Assembly: GCA_016711485.1 (NCBI GenBank)
Contig: JADJSX010000009.1
Location: 186,001-250,000 of the forward strand
Direction: 5' to 3'
Origin: Leptospiraceae bacterium
GTDB taxonomy: Bacteria > Spirochaetota > Leptospiria > Leptospirales > Leptospiraceae
Length of the DNA stretch: 64,000 nt
The position numbers and the translations under genes are program-made. Below the pieces are notes generated by a model that ran no database searches, was not told the DNA's origin, and saw nothing but the letters and a program-made list of their open reading frames with translations. The stretch's first letter is position 1. Every line of letters starts with the position of its first letter. This document shows, in pieces, positions 16,576 through 26,000 of the stretch.

Positions 16576-17487
16576 CTAGATAGTGATAACTACATTTCCT
16601 TTCTTCCTGCCTGTATCCACATAACGATGAGCGTCAACAATTTTTTCCAAAGGAAATGTTTTATCAATGACTGCGTGCATTATTCCTTCCTCGAACAGCT
16701 TTTTCAAAAATTTCAATTGGACAACTGTTTCATCTGCAACGTCCCAACCGCCAACAGTTAAATACAATCCATTTGGATTGAGTAGATTAGAAAAATCTGT
16801 CTTTTTTGTTTTGCCAACTGCATCGAACACAACATCGAATTTTTCTGTGCAGGCTTTATGCTCTGATTTTGTATAATCAAGTGCTTGTCGTGCGCCTAAC
16901 GTTTTAGCTAACTCTAGTCCAGAACTACTAGCGACTGCAACGACATCCGCCTTGTAGTATTTCGCAATTTCAATCGCGGCAACTCCGACTGATCCCGCAG
17001 CTCCAAATATTAGGATTTTTTTGGGGGACTCGTCAAGTCGTGCTTTTTTCAAAAAATAATACGAAGTCGACCCACCAAAAATAATAGAAGCCGCCTCAGC
17101 ATAATTAGCGTTAGACGGCATTGCGATGATTGATTTATTTTTGTTTATGCAAATATATTCGGCATACGTCCCAAAACTAAAACCAGTGATAGCCATAACA
17201 TTGTCTCCGACCGAAAATTCATTTACCTTGCTCCCAACTTCTTCAATGATACCAGATAACACAGTACCTAAAATAGGTTTTCGAGGTTTGCTAAATCCGA
17301 TCGCCATAAGCATTGCGAATTTCATAAGCCCTGTGACAGCAAGCCCACGCACTCGAACATCTCCAGAATTGACGCAAGTTGCCTTAATTCGAATTAGCAC
17401 CTCGTCTGATTTAGGAATTGGTTTTGGCAAGTCTTGTATTTTTAAAACTTCAGGAGCTCCGTAGCCTTCACAAATTACTGCTTTCAT
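16576..17487 (-). CDS. Zinc-independent MDR-family NAD(P)H quinone oxidoreductase-like enzyme
   Basis: A 303-residue medium-chain dehydrogenase/reductase. The N-terminal GroES-like domain carries the MKAVICEGYGAPEVL start and VNSGDVRVRG; the nucleotide-binding domain has the Rossmann signature ILIFGAAGSVGVAAIEIAK followed by TLGARQALDYT. The zinc-binding cysteines of alcohol dehydrogenases are absent, which places it with the quinone oxidoreductases and related reductases that reduce quinones or enones with NADPH. It is convergent with the preceding + strand gene. Substrate is not predictable. Confidence 0.88.
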   Translation of the reverse strand: MKAVICEGYGAPEVLKIQDLPKPIPKSDEVLIRIKATCVNSGDVRVRGLAVTGLMKFAMLMAIGFSKPRKPILGTVLSGIIEEVGSKVNEFSVGDNVMAITGFSFGTYAEYICINKNKSIIAMPSNANYAEAASIIFGGSTSYYFLKKARLDESPKKILIFGAAGSVGVAAIEIAKYYKADVVAVASSSGLELAKTLGARQALDYTKSEHKACTEKFDVVFDAVGKTKKTDFSNLLNPNGLYLTVGGWDVADETVVQLKFLKKLFEEGIMHAVIDKTFPLEKIVDAHRYVDTGRKKGNVVITI

Positions 17488-17569
17488 TTATTTTCCTCTA
17501 TTTTATATTTCAACAACATCATTTTAAAAAACTTCTGGAATAAAAAATACAATAAAAAAAACTAAACGT

Positions 17570-18658
17570 ATGAAGCCAAGTCTCAAAAAACCTAAGAAAA
17601 AAGTTTTGTCCAAAGCCTCTTCTCCAAAGTTGAAGCCCAAATCGAAACCTAATAAAACTAAACTTATCTCCGAGCTCAGTCCCAATCCGATCATAAAATC
17701 GTCCCAGACAAAAAAACTTCCAGGGCTTGGAATTAATGTCGTTATAAAACACCAAGATGAAAATTCACTTAGGACTTATATTCACTATTTGCAAGAGTTA
17801 CGCGTAGAATGGGTTCGACTCGAATTTAATTATTATGAGATAGTACCCGATACCGTAATGGATTTTTTTGTGGAAGAATTACGGAAAGCAGATATAAAAA
17901 TTTTGGGACTTCTAACAGGACTTGTTCCAGGAAATTTTATTAATTGTATGATTCCCTCTCTTCGTTTTAAGTCTCCCTTTGATACTCTAATTCACTATAA
18001 AACATTTTGTGAAACTAACGCAACTAGGTACCAAAAACAAATTACGCATTGGGAAATTTGGAATGAACCAAATACACTTCGCTTTTGGGTACGTAATCCA
18101 GAGCCTATCGAATACGTCCAGTTAGTCGCTGCCTCAGCCCCAATCATTAAAAAAATAAATCCAAAAAACAAAACAATCTTCGGTGGGCTAATGGGAGATG
18201 ATCTGCGGGTAATAGCACCTTTCCAGCGTATCAATTATATGCAAGAATGTATCGACAATGGAATTGATCAGTACATCGACATTTATAATTTTCATCCCTA
18301 CGATCCAATCTGTTATATGGCGAAAAAACCAGCAAATGTATATTTCCCAACGATAGCCGGCATCATTGATTCCGTAATGCACAAATACCGATCAGTGCAA
18401 AAACCTTTTATCATCAGTGAAATCGGTGTTTGCCCCTTGTGGTTAAAAATCACACAAACAGAAATTGGTATTTTATATAAAGATATTTATCTGCATTCTC
18501 TAAGCAAACGACTCGATTGTTACTTTTGGGTTTTAACTGATTTTAAAGGACCTGAATATTCCAGATGGAATCCGGAAACTGCTTTCGGTTTAATCGACTG
18601 GGATTTAAAAGAAAAAGAAATGTACAAATCTTTTGTAACAGAACTCAAAAAGATTTAA
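17570..18658 (+). CDS. GH39-like (clan A) glycoside hydrolase
   Basis: A TIM-barrel protein of 362 residues. The acid/base Glu sits in WEIWNEPN (about residue 161) and the likely nucleophile Glu in FIISEIGV (about 285), the spacing of clan GH-A families such as GH39 (beta-xylosidase, alpha-iduronidase type). The first 40 residues are an unusual Lys/Ser/Pro-rich tail (KKPKKKVLSKASS) with no signal peptide, so export is not evident. It stands alone, with 82 bp separating it from the divergent oxidoreductase gene and a repeat-rich gap behind it. Substrate is unknown. Confidence 0.75.
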   Translation: MKPSLKKPKKKVLSKASSPKLKPKSKPNKTKLISELSPNPIIKSSQTKKLPGLGINVVIKHQDENSLRTYIHYLQELRVEWVRLEFNYYEIVPDTVMDFFVEELRKADIKILGLLTGLVPGNFINCMIPSLRFKSPFDTLIHYKTFCETNATRYQKQITHWEIWNEPNTLRFWVRNPEPIEYVQLVAASAPIIKKINPKNKTIFGGLMGDDLRVIAPFQRINYMQECIDNGIDQYIDIYNFHPYDPICYMAKKPANVYFPTIAGIIDSVMHKYRSVQKPFIISEIGVCPLWLKITQTEIGILYKDIYLHSLSKRLDCYFWVLTDFKGPEYSRWNPETAFGLIDWDLKEKEMYKSFVTELKKI

Positions 18659-19154
18659 CCTCTATGTTTCTGTTAATGCTGCCTACCTATATTTCTAATA
18701 TCGCTAACGCTCGATTTGAAATTTAGATAGTCAGGAAAAGCCTGCCGGCGGCTCAATGTCATTAAGTTAAGGATTTCTAACCACGAAGAGCACGAAGTTC
18801 ACGAAGGATTTTCAATGTAATCTTCTCTTTTCTTCGTGTTCTTCGCGCCTGAACTCAATGTTGCTTCCTAAGGGTCGCAACATAATGTGTTTAATTTTTT
18901 TTCTGTTTTCTTAACTTAATGACATTGGCCGGCGGCTTATTGGGCTATCGCCCAAACCCATTATTTGTTATTTTGTAAAACCGGTTTTAATCTATTTTCA
19001 TATACTCCATTTTAATTCTCATTAGAAATCTGGGTATTAATAGTTTCAACCTATGGTTATTTATCGAATATTAGCCTTTGTACCTTCACCAAAAGTAATT
19101 ACCCTTTTTTGTAAAGAATCGGGAATTACTAATTGTAAAAATTAAGGCTAATAT
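18659..19154. other. Intergenic region rich in repeats
   Basis: A 496-bp gap without a plausible gene. It holds a MITE with target duplication (18744-18937) and most of a nested inverted repeat (19065-19155). GGGC-TATC-GCCC-type short hairpins occur near 18941-18953. I see no other feature. Confidence 0.7.
18754..18927. mobile_element. 174-bp MITE with 20-bp terminal inverted repeats and a perfect 10-bp target duplication
   Basis: Ends at 18754-18773 and 18908-18927 are inverted repeats with one mismatch (core AATGTCATTAAGTTAAG). Immediately outside both ends stands GCCGGCGGCT (18744-18753 and 18928-18937), a direct repeat of the target. The interior carries the cacgaag-type arms (18782-18850) and a hairpin ATGTTGC/GCAACAT (18858-18883). 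No ORF. It must be moved in trans. Confidence 0.88.
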
Positions 19155-19155
19155 T
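19065..19155. repeat. Nested inverted repeat with a CCAAAAGTAATTACCC site
   Basis: Outer arms AATATTAGCCTT (19065-19076) and AAGGCTAATATT (19144-19155) are exact complements; the inner arm CCAAAAGTAATTACCC (19089-19104) faces GGGAATTACTAATTG. The last base is shared with the stop of the next minus-strand gene, so it may also act as a terminator. The inner site recurs beside the tyrosine recombinase at 50.65-50.74 kb. Confidence 0.65.
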
Positions 19156-19843
19156 TAGTATCCACTACCTATTATTGCCTTATAATCTACAGGTATTAAA
19201 CTAGGATTTAAAAACCAAGACTTAGATTTTTCCAAGGGTTTAATATCGAGTTTGCGCTGAATGTTGTCGAGTAATTTTACTTTTGTAGGAGCTTCCGTGT
19301 ATGAGTCTGGAAATCCGTCAAAGTCTGTATCGATTTCGGCGCGGGTATTCCAGATAATTTTATCAGCACGTCCATCGGAATTTGTATCTACTTCGGTTCT
19401 GATGGGAAGTTTTTTGAAATTATAATATATAGTAGTTTCGAAGTAACCATCTTTATCCTCATCGTTTTGAGTAAGTGCGATTAAATCGTTAGGCAAATAC
19501 CATCGGAGAATATCGATTTTCCCATCATAGTCTTCGTCTTCTTCTTCGTGAATTTTGACAATTTCTTTGGTATCAGAATCTTTTTTGGGTGAACCAGAAG
19601 ATCCAACCCATAACATAAAATCGCTTAATCCATCTAAATTTCGATCTACTTCGTTGTAGAGCAAACGGAAATTACCCTCATCATTTATATAATAACCTTG
19701 GGTATCTATTTTTCCATCTCCATTGGAATCTACTTTTGGGATTCAAAAGGAGAACCAAACTGAAATGTTTTATTTTTTTTAGAGCAAACAAGAAATAAAA
19801 ATGAGAACAAACAAATGAAAAGAATACTAACTATTTGTCGCAT
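19155..19843 (-). pseudogene. EF-hand-like repeat lipoprotein, one-base frameshift
   Basis: ATG 19843 follows the fliN stop by 5 bp. The first frame gives a lipoprotein signal (FLFLVCSKK, Cys about residue 20) and stops at a TAG after FESQK; adding one A to the 4-A run at 19734-19737 continues into VDSNGDGKIDTQGYY and the intact downstream frame (19155-19664). The mature part is almost entirely a chain of calcium-loop-like DxDxDG repeats: DSNGDGKID, DRNLDGLSD, DEDYDGKID, DTNSDGRAD, DTDFDGFPD, about 30 residues apart. Such chains bind Ca2+ in surface proteins. Either a true pseudogene or a homopolymer error; co-transcription with fliN is likely from spacing. Confidence 0.7.
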
Positions 19844-19848
19844 AATTA

Positions 19849-20361
19849 TTAGCCCATGGCCAACCGCTCCATTGGATCAATTATATGAGTTACTTGCACG
19901 CCATAATAATCGTCGAGTATAATAATTTTCCCACGCCCGATGATTTTTCCATTGGCAAGTAAATCCAACTCTTCTCCGATATTTTTATCTAACTCGACAA
20001 CCGCCCCTTCGGACAACTGCAATACATCTTTGATATACATATTCGTTCTTCCAAGCTCTACAGTGAGAGACATGGTAACGTCCATGAGTAAGTTCAAATT
20101 GGAACTAGAAGACGCCATTGAACCGCCCATCTTTCCTGCGGAAGGTTTTGCTGTTTGCGGAGGAGGCGAAAAACCAGGACCCAATGCAGCAGCAATTGCA
20201 TCTGAACTCGGACCATCTCCACCGCCACCAAGATTCATTCCGGCGAACGGATCATCGCTAGCACCACCGTCTCCTCCACCAAAATCACCACCGCCACCAC
20301 CGAAACTGCCGCCACCTAATAGAGCATCAATATCTTCCTGCGAAAGGGAACCATCTGCCAT
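19849..20361 (-). CDS. fliN: Flagellar motor switch protein FliN
   Basis: Part of the C-ring that reverses flagellar rotation in response to CheY-P. Residues 1-17 give the FliN/FliM-type N-end (LSQEDIDALLGG); residues about 18-90 are a long Gly/Ser/Pro-rich linker (GGGSFGGGGGDFGGGDGG), a style I associate with spirochaete FliN proteins; residues about 93-165 form the SpoA domain (VTMSLTVELGRTNM ... LDLLANGKIIGRGKII). 170 aa in total. It is followed after 5 bp by the calcium-repeat lipoprotein rather than by fliP or fliM, so it lies outside a standard flagellar operon. Confidence 0.92.
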   Translation of the reverse strand: MADGSLSQEDIDALLGGGSFGGGGGDFGGGDGGASDDPFAGMNLGGGGDGPSSDAIAAALGPGFSPPPQTAKPSAGKMGGSMASSSSNLNLLMDVTMSLTVELGRTNMYIKDVLQLSEGAVVELDKNIGEELDLLANGKIIGRGKIIILDDYYGVQVTHIIDPMERLAMG

Positions 20362-20462
20362 AAAAAATACCTCTTACATTAGAAAATTAAAAAAAAAATT
20401 ACTGTCAAGTAAAGAATAAAAGACGACATAACTACATTTTTAATAACGGTAGAATTAAGCCT

Positions 20463-21748
20463 ATGGACGATAAAAATAAATCTACAGTCATCGATTTTAT
20501 TACAGCAAAGGAAGCCATTTTCAAGGAACTTTCCAGCTTAGAATCTATTTCCTCCGGAGAAATTAACCTTCCCGAAATTTTTCCAGAAAAAATGAAGTAA
20601 AGGTAGAATTTCAAGCAAATTCTCTCGCTCCCGAACAAATTGTAGAATGTATGCAAATCATAAAAAATCATATTGAAAATATTCGAATCCACACGTTTGA
20701 ACCCGGATTCTATATTTTCCAAGCCTTAAACGAAAATGTATTTGATAGTAAGTCCATTTTGGATAATATAAAATTCAGATTTATTGTTTATAATAACCAG
20801 AACAAAGTAGAAATTTCCAAAAAAGGCGATTTTAAACGAGAAGAAATTTTTGTAATAATTTCCTTATTTAAATACATAACAGGCGCTAACTCCAAAAAAA
20901 ATGCAAACCCTAAAGAGTTACTCTCTCGTTTAGGAGTTACTGTATTTGACCCAGCAGAAGAAACTCTAAAAGGTAATATTATAACCTTTGATCATATCGC
21001 TGGTTATAATAGTGTAAAACAAGAAATACTAGAATCGATAGTAATGCCAATTTTAAGTCCAGATACGTTTGATGAAGTATCCAAACTAACGCGTAAATTT
21101 CCAACCCGCAATAGACCTAGGGCAGTTTTATTTGAGGGAGATCCCGGAGTCGGTAAAACTACCATGGCAAAAGTCGTTTCTTGCCTTTGCAAAATTCCAA
21201 TGGTGTATGTTCCAATAGAATCTATATTGAGTAAATACTATGGCGAAAGCTCACAAAACCTTGCTTACGTATTTGACGCGGCAGCTCTATTTCCATCGGC
21301 CTTAATTTTTTTAGATGAAATTGATTCTTTAGCTGGTAGCCGAGAAGAAGGAATCGTAGAAGCTACACGAAAATTATTATCAGTACTCCTCAGAAAGTTA
21401 GACGGCTTCGAAGGGAAACCTAGAACTCTGACACTAGGCGCAACCAATCGAAAGCAAGATTTAGATAAGGCACTTCTATCTAGATTTGATAAATCCATTT
21501 ACTTTCCACTGCCCGATATGCGAGAACGTGCGGCTATCTTAGAAAATTACGCATTCCATTTAAACGAAGAACATCGCATTACAATCTCAAGTCTACTAGA
21601 AGGTTATTCTGGTAGAAATATGAAAGACTTTTGTGATTTCGTAGAGCGCAAATGGGCATCTGCAATCATAGAACGAGGAGTAACCGCAACCCCTCCTCCT
21701 TTTGAAATTTACCAAGAAGCAGCAGAGATAATTCGAAAAAATAAATAG
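20463..21748 (+). CDS. AAA+ ATPase, N-terminal region frameshifted
   Basis: The conserved ATPase reads from residue 1 of the ORF at 20651: a 120-residue N-terminal region, then Walker A GDPGVGKT, Walker B LIFLDEID, sensor 1 GATNR, arginine finger LLSRFDK and the helical lid EGYSGRNMKDF. This is the FtsH/spastin/Vps4-like classical AAA clade used for protein remodelling. An earlier ATG at 20463 opens MDDKNKSTVIDFITAKEAIF and runs 43 codons; adding one A to a 6-A run near 20592 joins it in frame to the rest, giving a 429-residue protein. I therefore take 20463 as the natural start, with one indel or sequencing error. No protease domain, so an unfoldase or remodeller. Confidence 0.75.
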
Positions 21749-21753
21749 TTCAT

Positions 21754-21802
21754 CTAGTCATCTAGTAACGAGTGGTTTAAACCACTCGTACTAGATGACT
21801 AG
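21754..21802. terminator. Long hairpin between convergent genes
   Basis: Arms CTAGTCATCTAGTAACGAGT and its complement (one extra A in the left arm) meet at GGTTTAAACC, giving a stem of about 23 bp. It lies 6 bp beyond the AAA+ stop and 71 bp before the end of the convergent cyclase gene. No T-run follows, so it is either a bidirectional barrier or another palindromic repeat. Confidence 0.6.
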
Positions 21803-21872
21803 ACTACCACTGGTTAATACACGACCTCAGGACTAGTCTTTACAAGGTCACCCATACACTTCCCAATCTGTA

Positions 21873-22994
21873 TTACTTCAAACACCGTAAACTTTGCCCC
21901 AAAACTTTCCGTTGGGAGTTTTTTTGTCTCCCTCTTTGGAATATTCTTTTTTTTAAACCTTCCACATAGTACATATCTACATCCCCTTTATTCTTTGCTT
22001 TCACTTTTCCGCGATACTCACACTCAAAGAAATCCTTCACGAATTCATATGTCGACCCGCTAATGTTAATTTTGCCGGGTGTCCCACTCGACTCCATACG
22101 ACTTGCCGTATTCACCGTATCACCCCATACATCGTAAGCAAATTTTTTCTCACCGATAACACCGGCAACTAAAGAACCACTGTGGATACCCAGACGTAAC
22201 TCCCAATACGGAAGGCCTGCCATTTCTTTTAATTCTTTCATTTGCTGCATGATAGATTGGATTTCCAAAGCAGCGAGGACACAGTCAATTGCATGGGTCG
22301 TGTTTTTATTCGGAATCCCTCCCGCACACATATAACTATCGCCTATTGTTTTTAATTTTTCTAGATGATACCTTTCCATCAGTGCATCAAAATAAGAAAA
22401 ACATTGGTCTAATTCTTCTACTAGTTTTTTAGGAGAAAGGCCTTCTGCTATCGTAGTAAATCCTTTGAAGTCCGTAAACATCACACTCACGTTTTCGAAC
22501 AACACAGGCTCTGCAAAACCTTTTTCTTTGAGCTCTTTTGCTACATCTTTTGGGAGGATATTCAGGAGTAGCTTCTCTGATTTTTGTCGTTCTACCTCTG
22601 ACTCTTTTTGAGCCATTTGTGCGATGTTTTTTTCTATCTCTGCTTCCATTTTTGCTGACTCGGCTAATTCTTTGGACTCTTCTACTTTTTTTAATAATTG
22701 AGCGTTAAAGACTGAGCCTGCAATCAGTTCTGTAAATCGTCCCAGTTTATCAAGCTTCTCCTTTGTTAATGTCATATCTTTTTTAGGAGAATGACAAAAT
22801 AGAACACCAATTAACTCATCATAAATTACAAGCGGCAAGAATAGTAAATAATCAAACTCTCCTTCCTTTATCCAGTCCCTTGCAATTAAATCATCTTCCG
22901 CAATATTTTCTTTTTCTACAAAAGTTAATTGTTTATTCTCTAATATATTTTTAAAAATACCGGATAGATTTTCGAACGGGATATTCATATCCAT
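21873..22994 (-). CDS. C-terminal part of a sensory class III adenylate/guanylate cyclase
   Basis: ATG-initiated ORF of 373 residues containing the second half of a GAF domain (LPLVIYDELIGVLFCHS), a coiled coil rich in Glu/Lys/Ala (about 110-155) and a class III cyclase domain: VSVMFTDFKGFT with the metal Asp, GDSYMCAGG, and VWGDTVNTASRMES. It would make cAMP or cGMP from ATP or GTP. The same frame is open without a break upstream to the TAG at 23061-23063 and then through the 1488-residue sensor, so I read this as the catalytic tail of one protein rather than a separate gene. No ribosome site is evident before 22994. Confidence 0.8.
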   Translation of the reverse strand: MDMNIPFENLSGIFKNILENKQLTFVEKENIAEDDLIARDWIKEGEFDYLLFLPLVIYDELIGVLFCHSPKKDMTLTKEKLDKLGRFTELIAGSVFNAQLLKKVEESKELAESAKMEAEIEKNIAQMAQKESEVERQKSEKLLLNILPKDVAKELKEKGFAEPVLFENVSVMFTDFKGFTTIAEGLSPKKLVEELDQCFSYFDALMERYHLEKLKTIGDSYMCAGGIPNKNTTHAIDCVLAALEIQSIMQQMKELKEMAGLPYWELRLGIHSGSLVAGVIGEKKFAYDVWGDTVNTASRMESSGTPGKINISGSTYEFVKDFFECEYRGKVKAKNKGDVDMYYVEGLKKRIFQRGRQKNSQRKVLGQSLRCLK

Positions 22995-23060
22995 AAAATA
23001 ATTTATATTTTCATTCGAGATACGTGCTGACGTGAAGGAAAATGGAATTACCCGCTCTTT

Positions 23061-26000
23061 CTAATTGTCATTTAATAACAAACTAAAATCAGAAAAATTA
23101 TATTCCGTCTCTAAATAAAGCATAATAAATGACATTATATCTACTATACTCGATACAGAATTCACATTCTTCATTAATGTATTTAGATTGTCCGACTCTT
23201 CCCGTGCCCGCTCTGTCTCTTCCAATAAAAAAGAAGTATTTACGGCTAATGCTAATTGTTCGCATAGGGATTCTACAAATCGAATTTCATCTTTACTTAA
23301 TTTCTTCATTTCGCCTATTTTATTAATATGCATAATTCCGATAACTTCTTCGTTAACTAAAAGCGGAATCTGAAATACGGAGTTTAACTGAAAATCCTTT
23401 TCATACATTCTATCCAATTCTGTTTTCTTATTTTCCGAAATTCTTTTTGTATTTTTTAGATTTAAAGTTTTTTTACTAGTATATGTAAAATAGGCGGTAC
23501 CCGATTCCGGGATAAGCGGAATTCTAATTTTATTGTATTTCTTTATTAAATCACTATCCGTTCCTGAACTGCATCTCATGAACAATTCATTCTTTGCCTT
23601 ATCCATTAAATAAAGAAAAAATATATCTGCATCTATTTTTTTTGAAAGATTTTCTACTGCATGACTAAATATTACATCTAAGTTATTGGATGAATTAATC
23701 ACTTTCGAAAATTCATTCAGAAATTGAATTTGCTCTTTTGCTTTTTCGGATTCTTCCTTAGCAGTATTTGCGTTCTCCTTCTCTTCCTGCACCTGCTTTA
23801 ATAAAGTTGATCCATAAAAAATTCCCGCCAACTGTTCTCCTAAAATAGAAAGTTTTGTAATATCATCTTTGGATAATTCCATTTTCTTTTCTGACGAAAA
23901 ATCTAATGTTCCTATAATTTCATTATTTAGTATAAGAGGAAGTATGAATATGGAAGAAATTTGATAGAGTTTAATAATTAAATTTTCCTCTTCTGTTCCG
24001 CCCGTCTTTCTGAATCTGGATAAAAAAAATGGTTTTCTGACTTTGAAAGGAAAAGCATGTACACCTTTTACATTATTGACTGGAATTTTAATATTTAAAA
24101 CCTTTGCTCTCTCCTCGTCTGTCATATGCTCAGGTATATTCGCTTCTAATAATTCCACATAAGTTTTTTGGGGATTTGCTTTATAAAGGGCATAATATTG
24201 AATTCCAAAATGCAAATTTACATAGCGCAAAACCTTTTGCATAATGGCTTTTAAATTCAAATCTTCATTTAAACTCTTGATGAGTTGGTTTAAGTTTTCG
24301 GTTTCTTCTTTTTGTTTTTCTATTTCTTGTTTTGCTTGTTCCGTTTTTTTAGAAAGGTAAGCATTGTTTACCGCACCAGCAATCTGATCTGCAAATAATT
24401 GTAACTGAAAAAGATTCCGTTTGGAAAGATGAATTACTTCTTTTGATGAAGATAGATTTAGAATTCCAATTGTTTTATCGTGAATGACAAGCGGGACTTG
24501 TAAAATAAATTTCCCACCAAATCGACTTATAATTTCAAAATCTATACCTTTCGCTTTTTTCGGTAATCTAGGTAGATAAAGTATTTTTCTCCTATTGTAT
24601 GTAGCATATAGAGTTCCACTTTCTTTCGTAAGAGGTATTTTTAATTTCTTTAAAAAATAAAGATTCTCAGTAGAAATATTTGCCACGATTGTATTTGCAA
24701 ATAAAGAATTTGTATTTTCATTTACAAGTAAAAGAAATGTAGTATCAAAACCAAATTCTTCTTCCAAATATATAATCATAGATTGGACTATATAAGGAAG
24801 AGAACTGATTGCATTAATCATTTTCATAGCCTCCGCAATTCTTTCAATTTCTGCTTTTGACTTTTCTACCTCCTGTTTTTGTTTTTCTGTTTCTTTATTG
24901 GCAACTATCGCTTTTTCTTTTTCTTCTTGTAGCTTATTTATAAGAAGTGACCCATTGATAATCCCCGCGAGTTGTTCAGAGAGAATTGAAAGTTCAATTA
25001 AGTCTTCTTCATTTAAGGAAACATATTCCTGACTAAATAAGTCTATTGTACCTATTGGTTGATTTTGTAAAACAATCGGTAGTATTACGAAGGATTTATG
25101 CTTTAATACGGATAACAAGAATTTACCACTATCAGTTTTTATATAAGATTCTGCATCCGAAATAAACATTGGCTTTCTATCATTTATAGCTCTCAAATGT
25201 AGACTCTCTGTATCAGAAGAATCCAATGGTAGAGTTATGTTTTTTACAATATTCACTTCTTTCTCTGATATTTCCTCAGGTAGAGACGATAGTGAATGTT
25301 TTAACTTGTTGTCCTTTGAATCTAGAATCGTGAGAGTATAATATGGGAAATGGTATTTACCTAGAATGTACCATAGTACTATCTGCATAATATCTTCCAA
25401 CTTGGAAAGCTCATTTAATACTTTAATTAACTTGTTTAACTCTATTGTCTTTTGTTTTGCTTTTTCTATTTGTTGTAGTAAGTGGTTAGTATCAATCGAT
25501 CCCGCAATCTGAGAACAGAGGTTTGCGATTGTGTTAATTTCTTTTTTGGAAAGTTTCATTTCTTCTTGCCAATTAGAAAAGAATAATACTCCTACACATT
25601 CCTCTTTTCTAATCAGCGGGACTTGTAAAAATGAAATCACAGAAAGAGTTTCCACAATTTCCTTATCAACTCCAAACTTAAATTTGGGAATCCTACTTAA
25701 ATAGAATGGCTTTTTTCTTTGAAATGTTTTATATGTAATTCCTCCTTCCTTTTCATTCAAAGAAATCTTTTTATTCATCATATAATTGTATTTATCTTCA
25801 GGTAACTTATTATAACTATAAGCCTTATATGCATATAAATACTCTATCTTATCATCCGGCAGAAAAAGCCAAACTCCTGAAATTCTAAATTTGTAATAAA
25901 AGTATTTTGAAATTTCGATAAAGATACTATTCAAATCAGGAAGAGAATTAACGAGATGGGAGAATGTATTTAATTCTTCGATTTCTTTTTTGGTTTCTTC

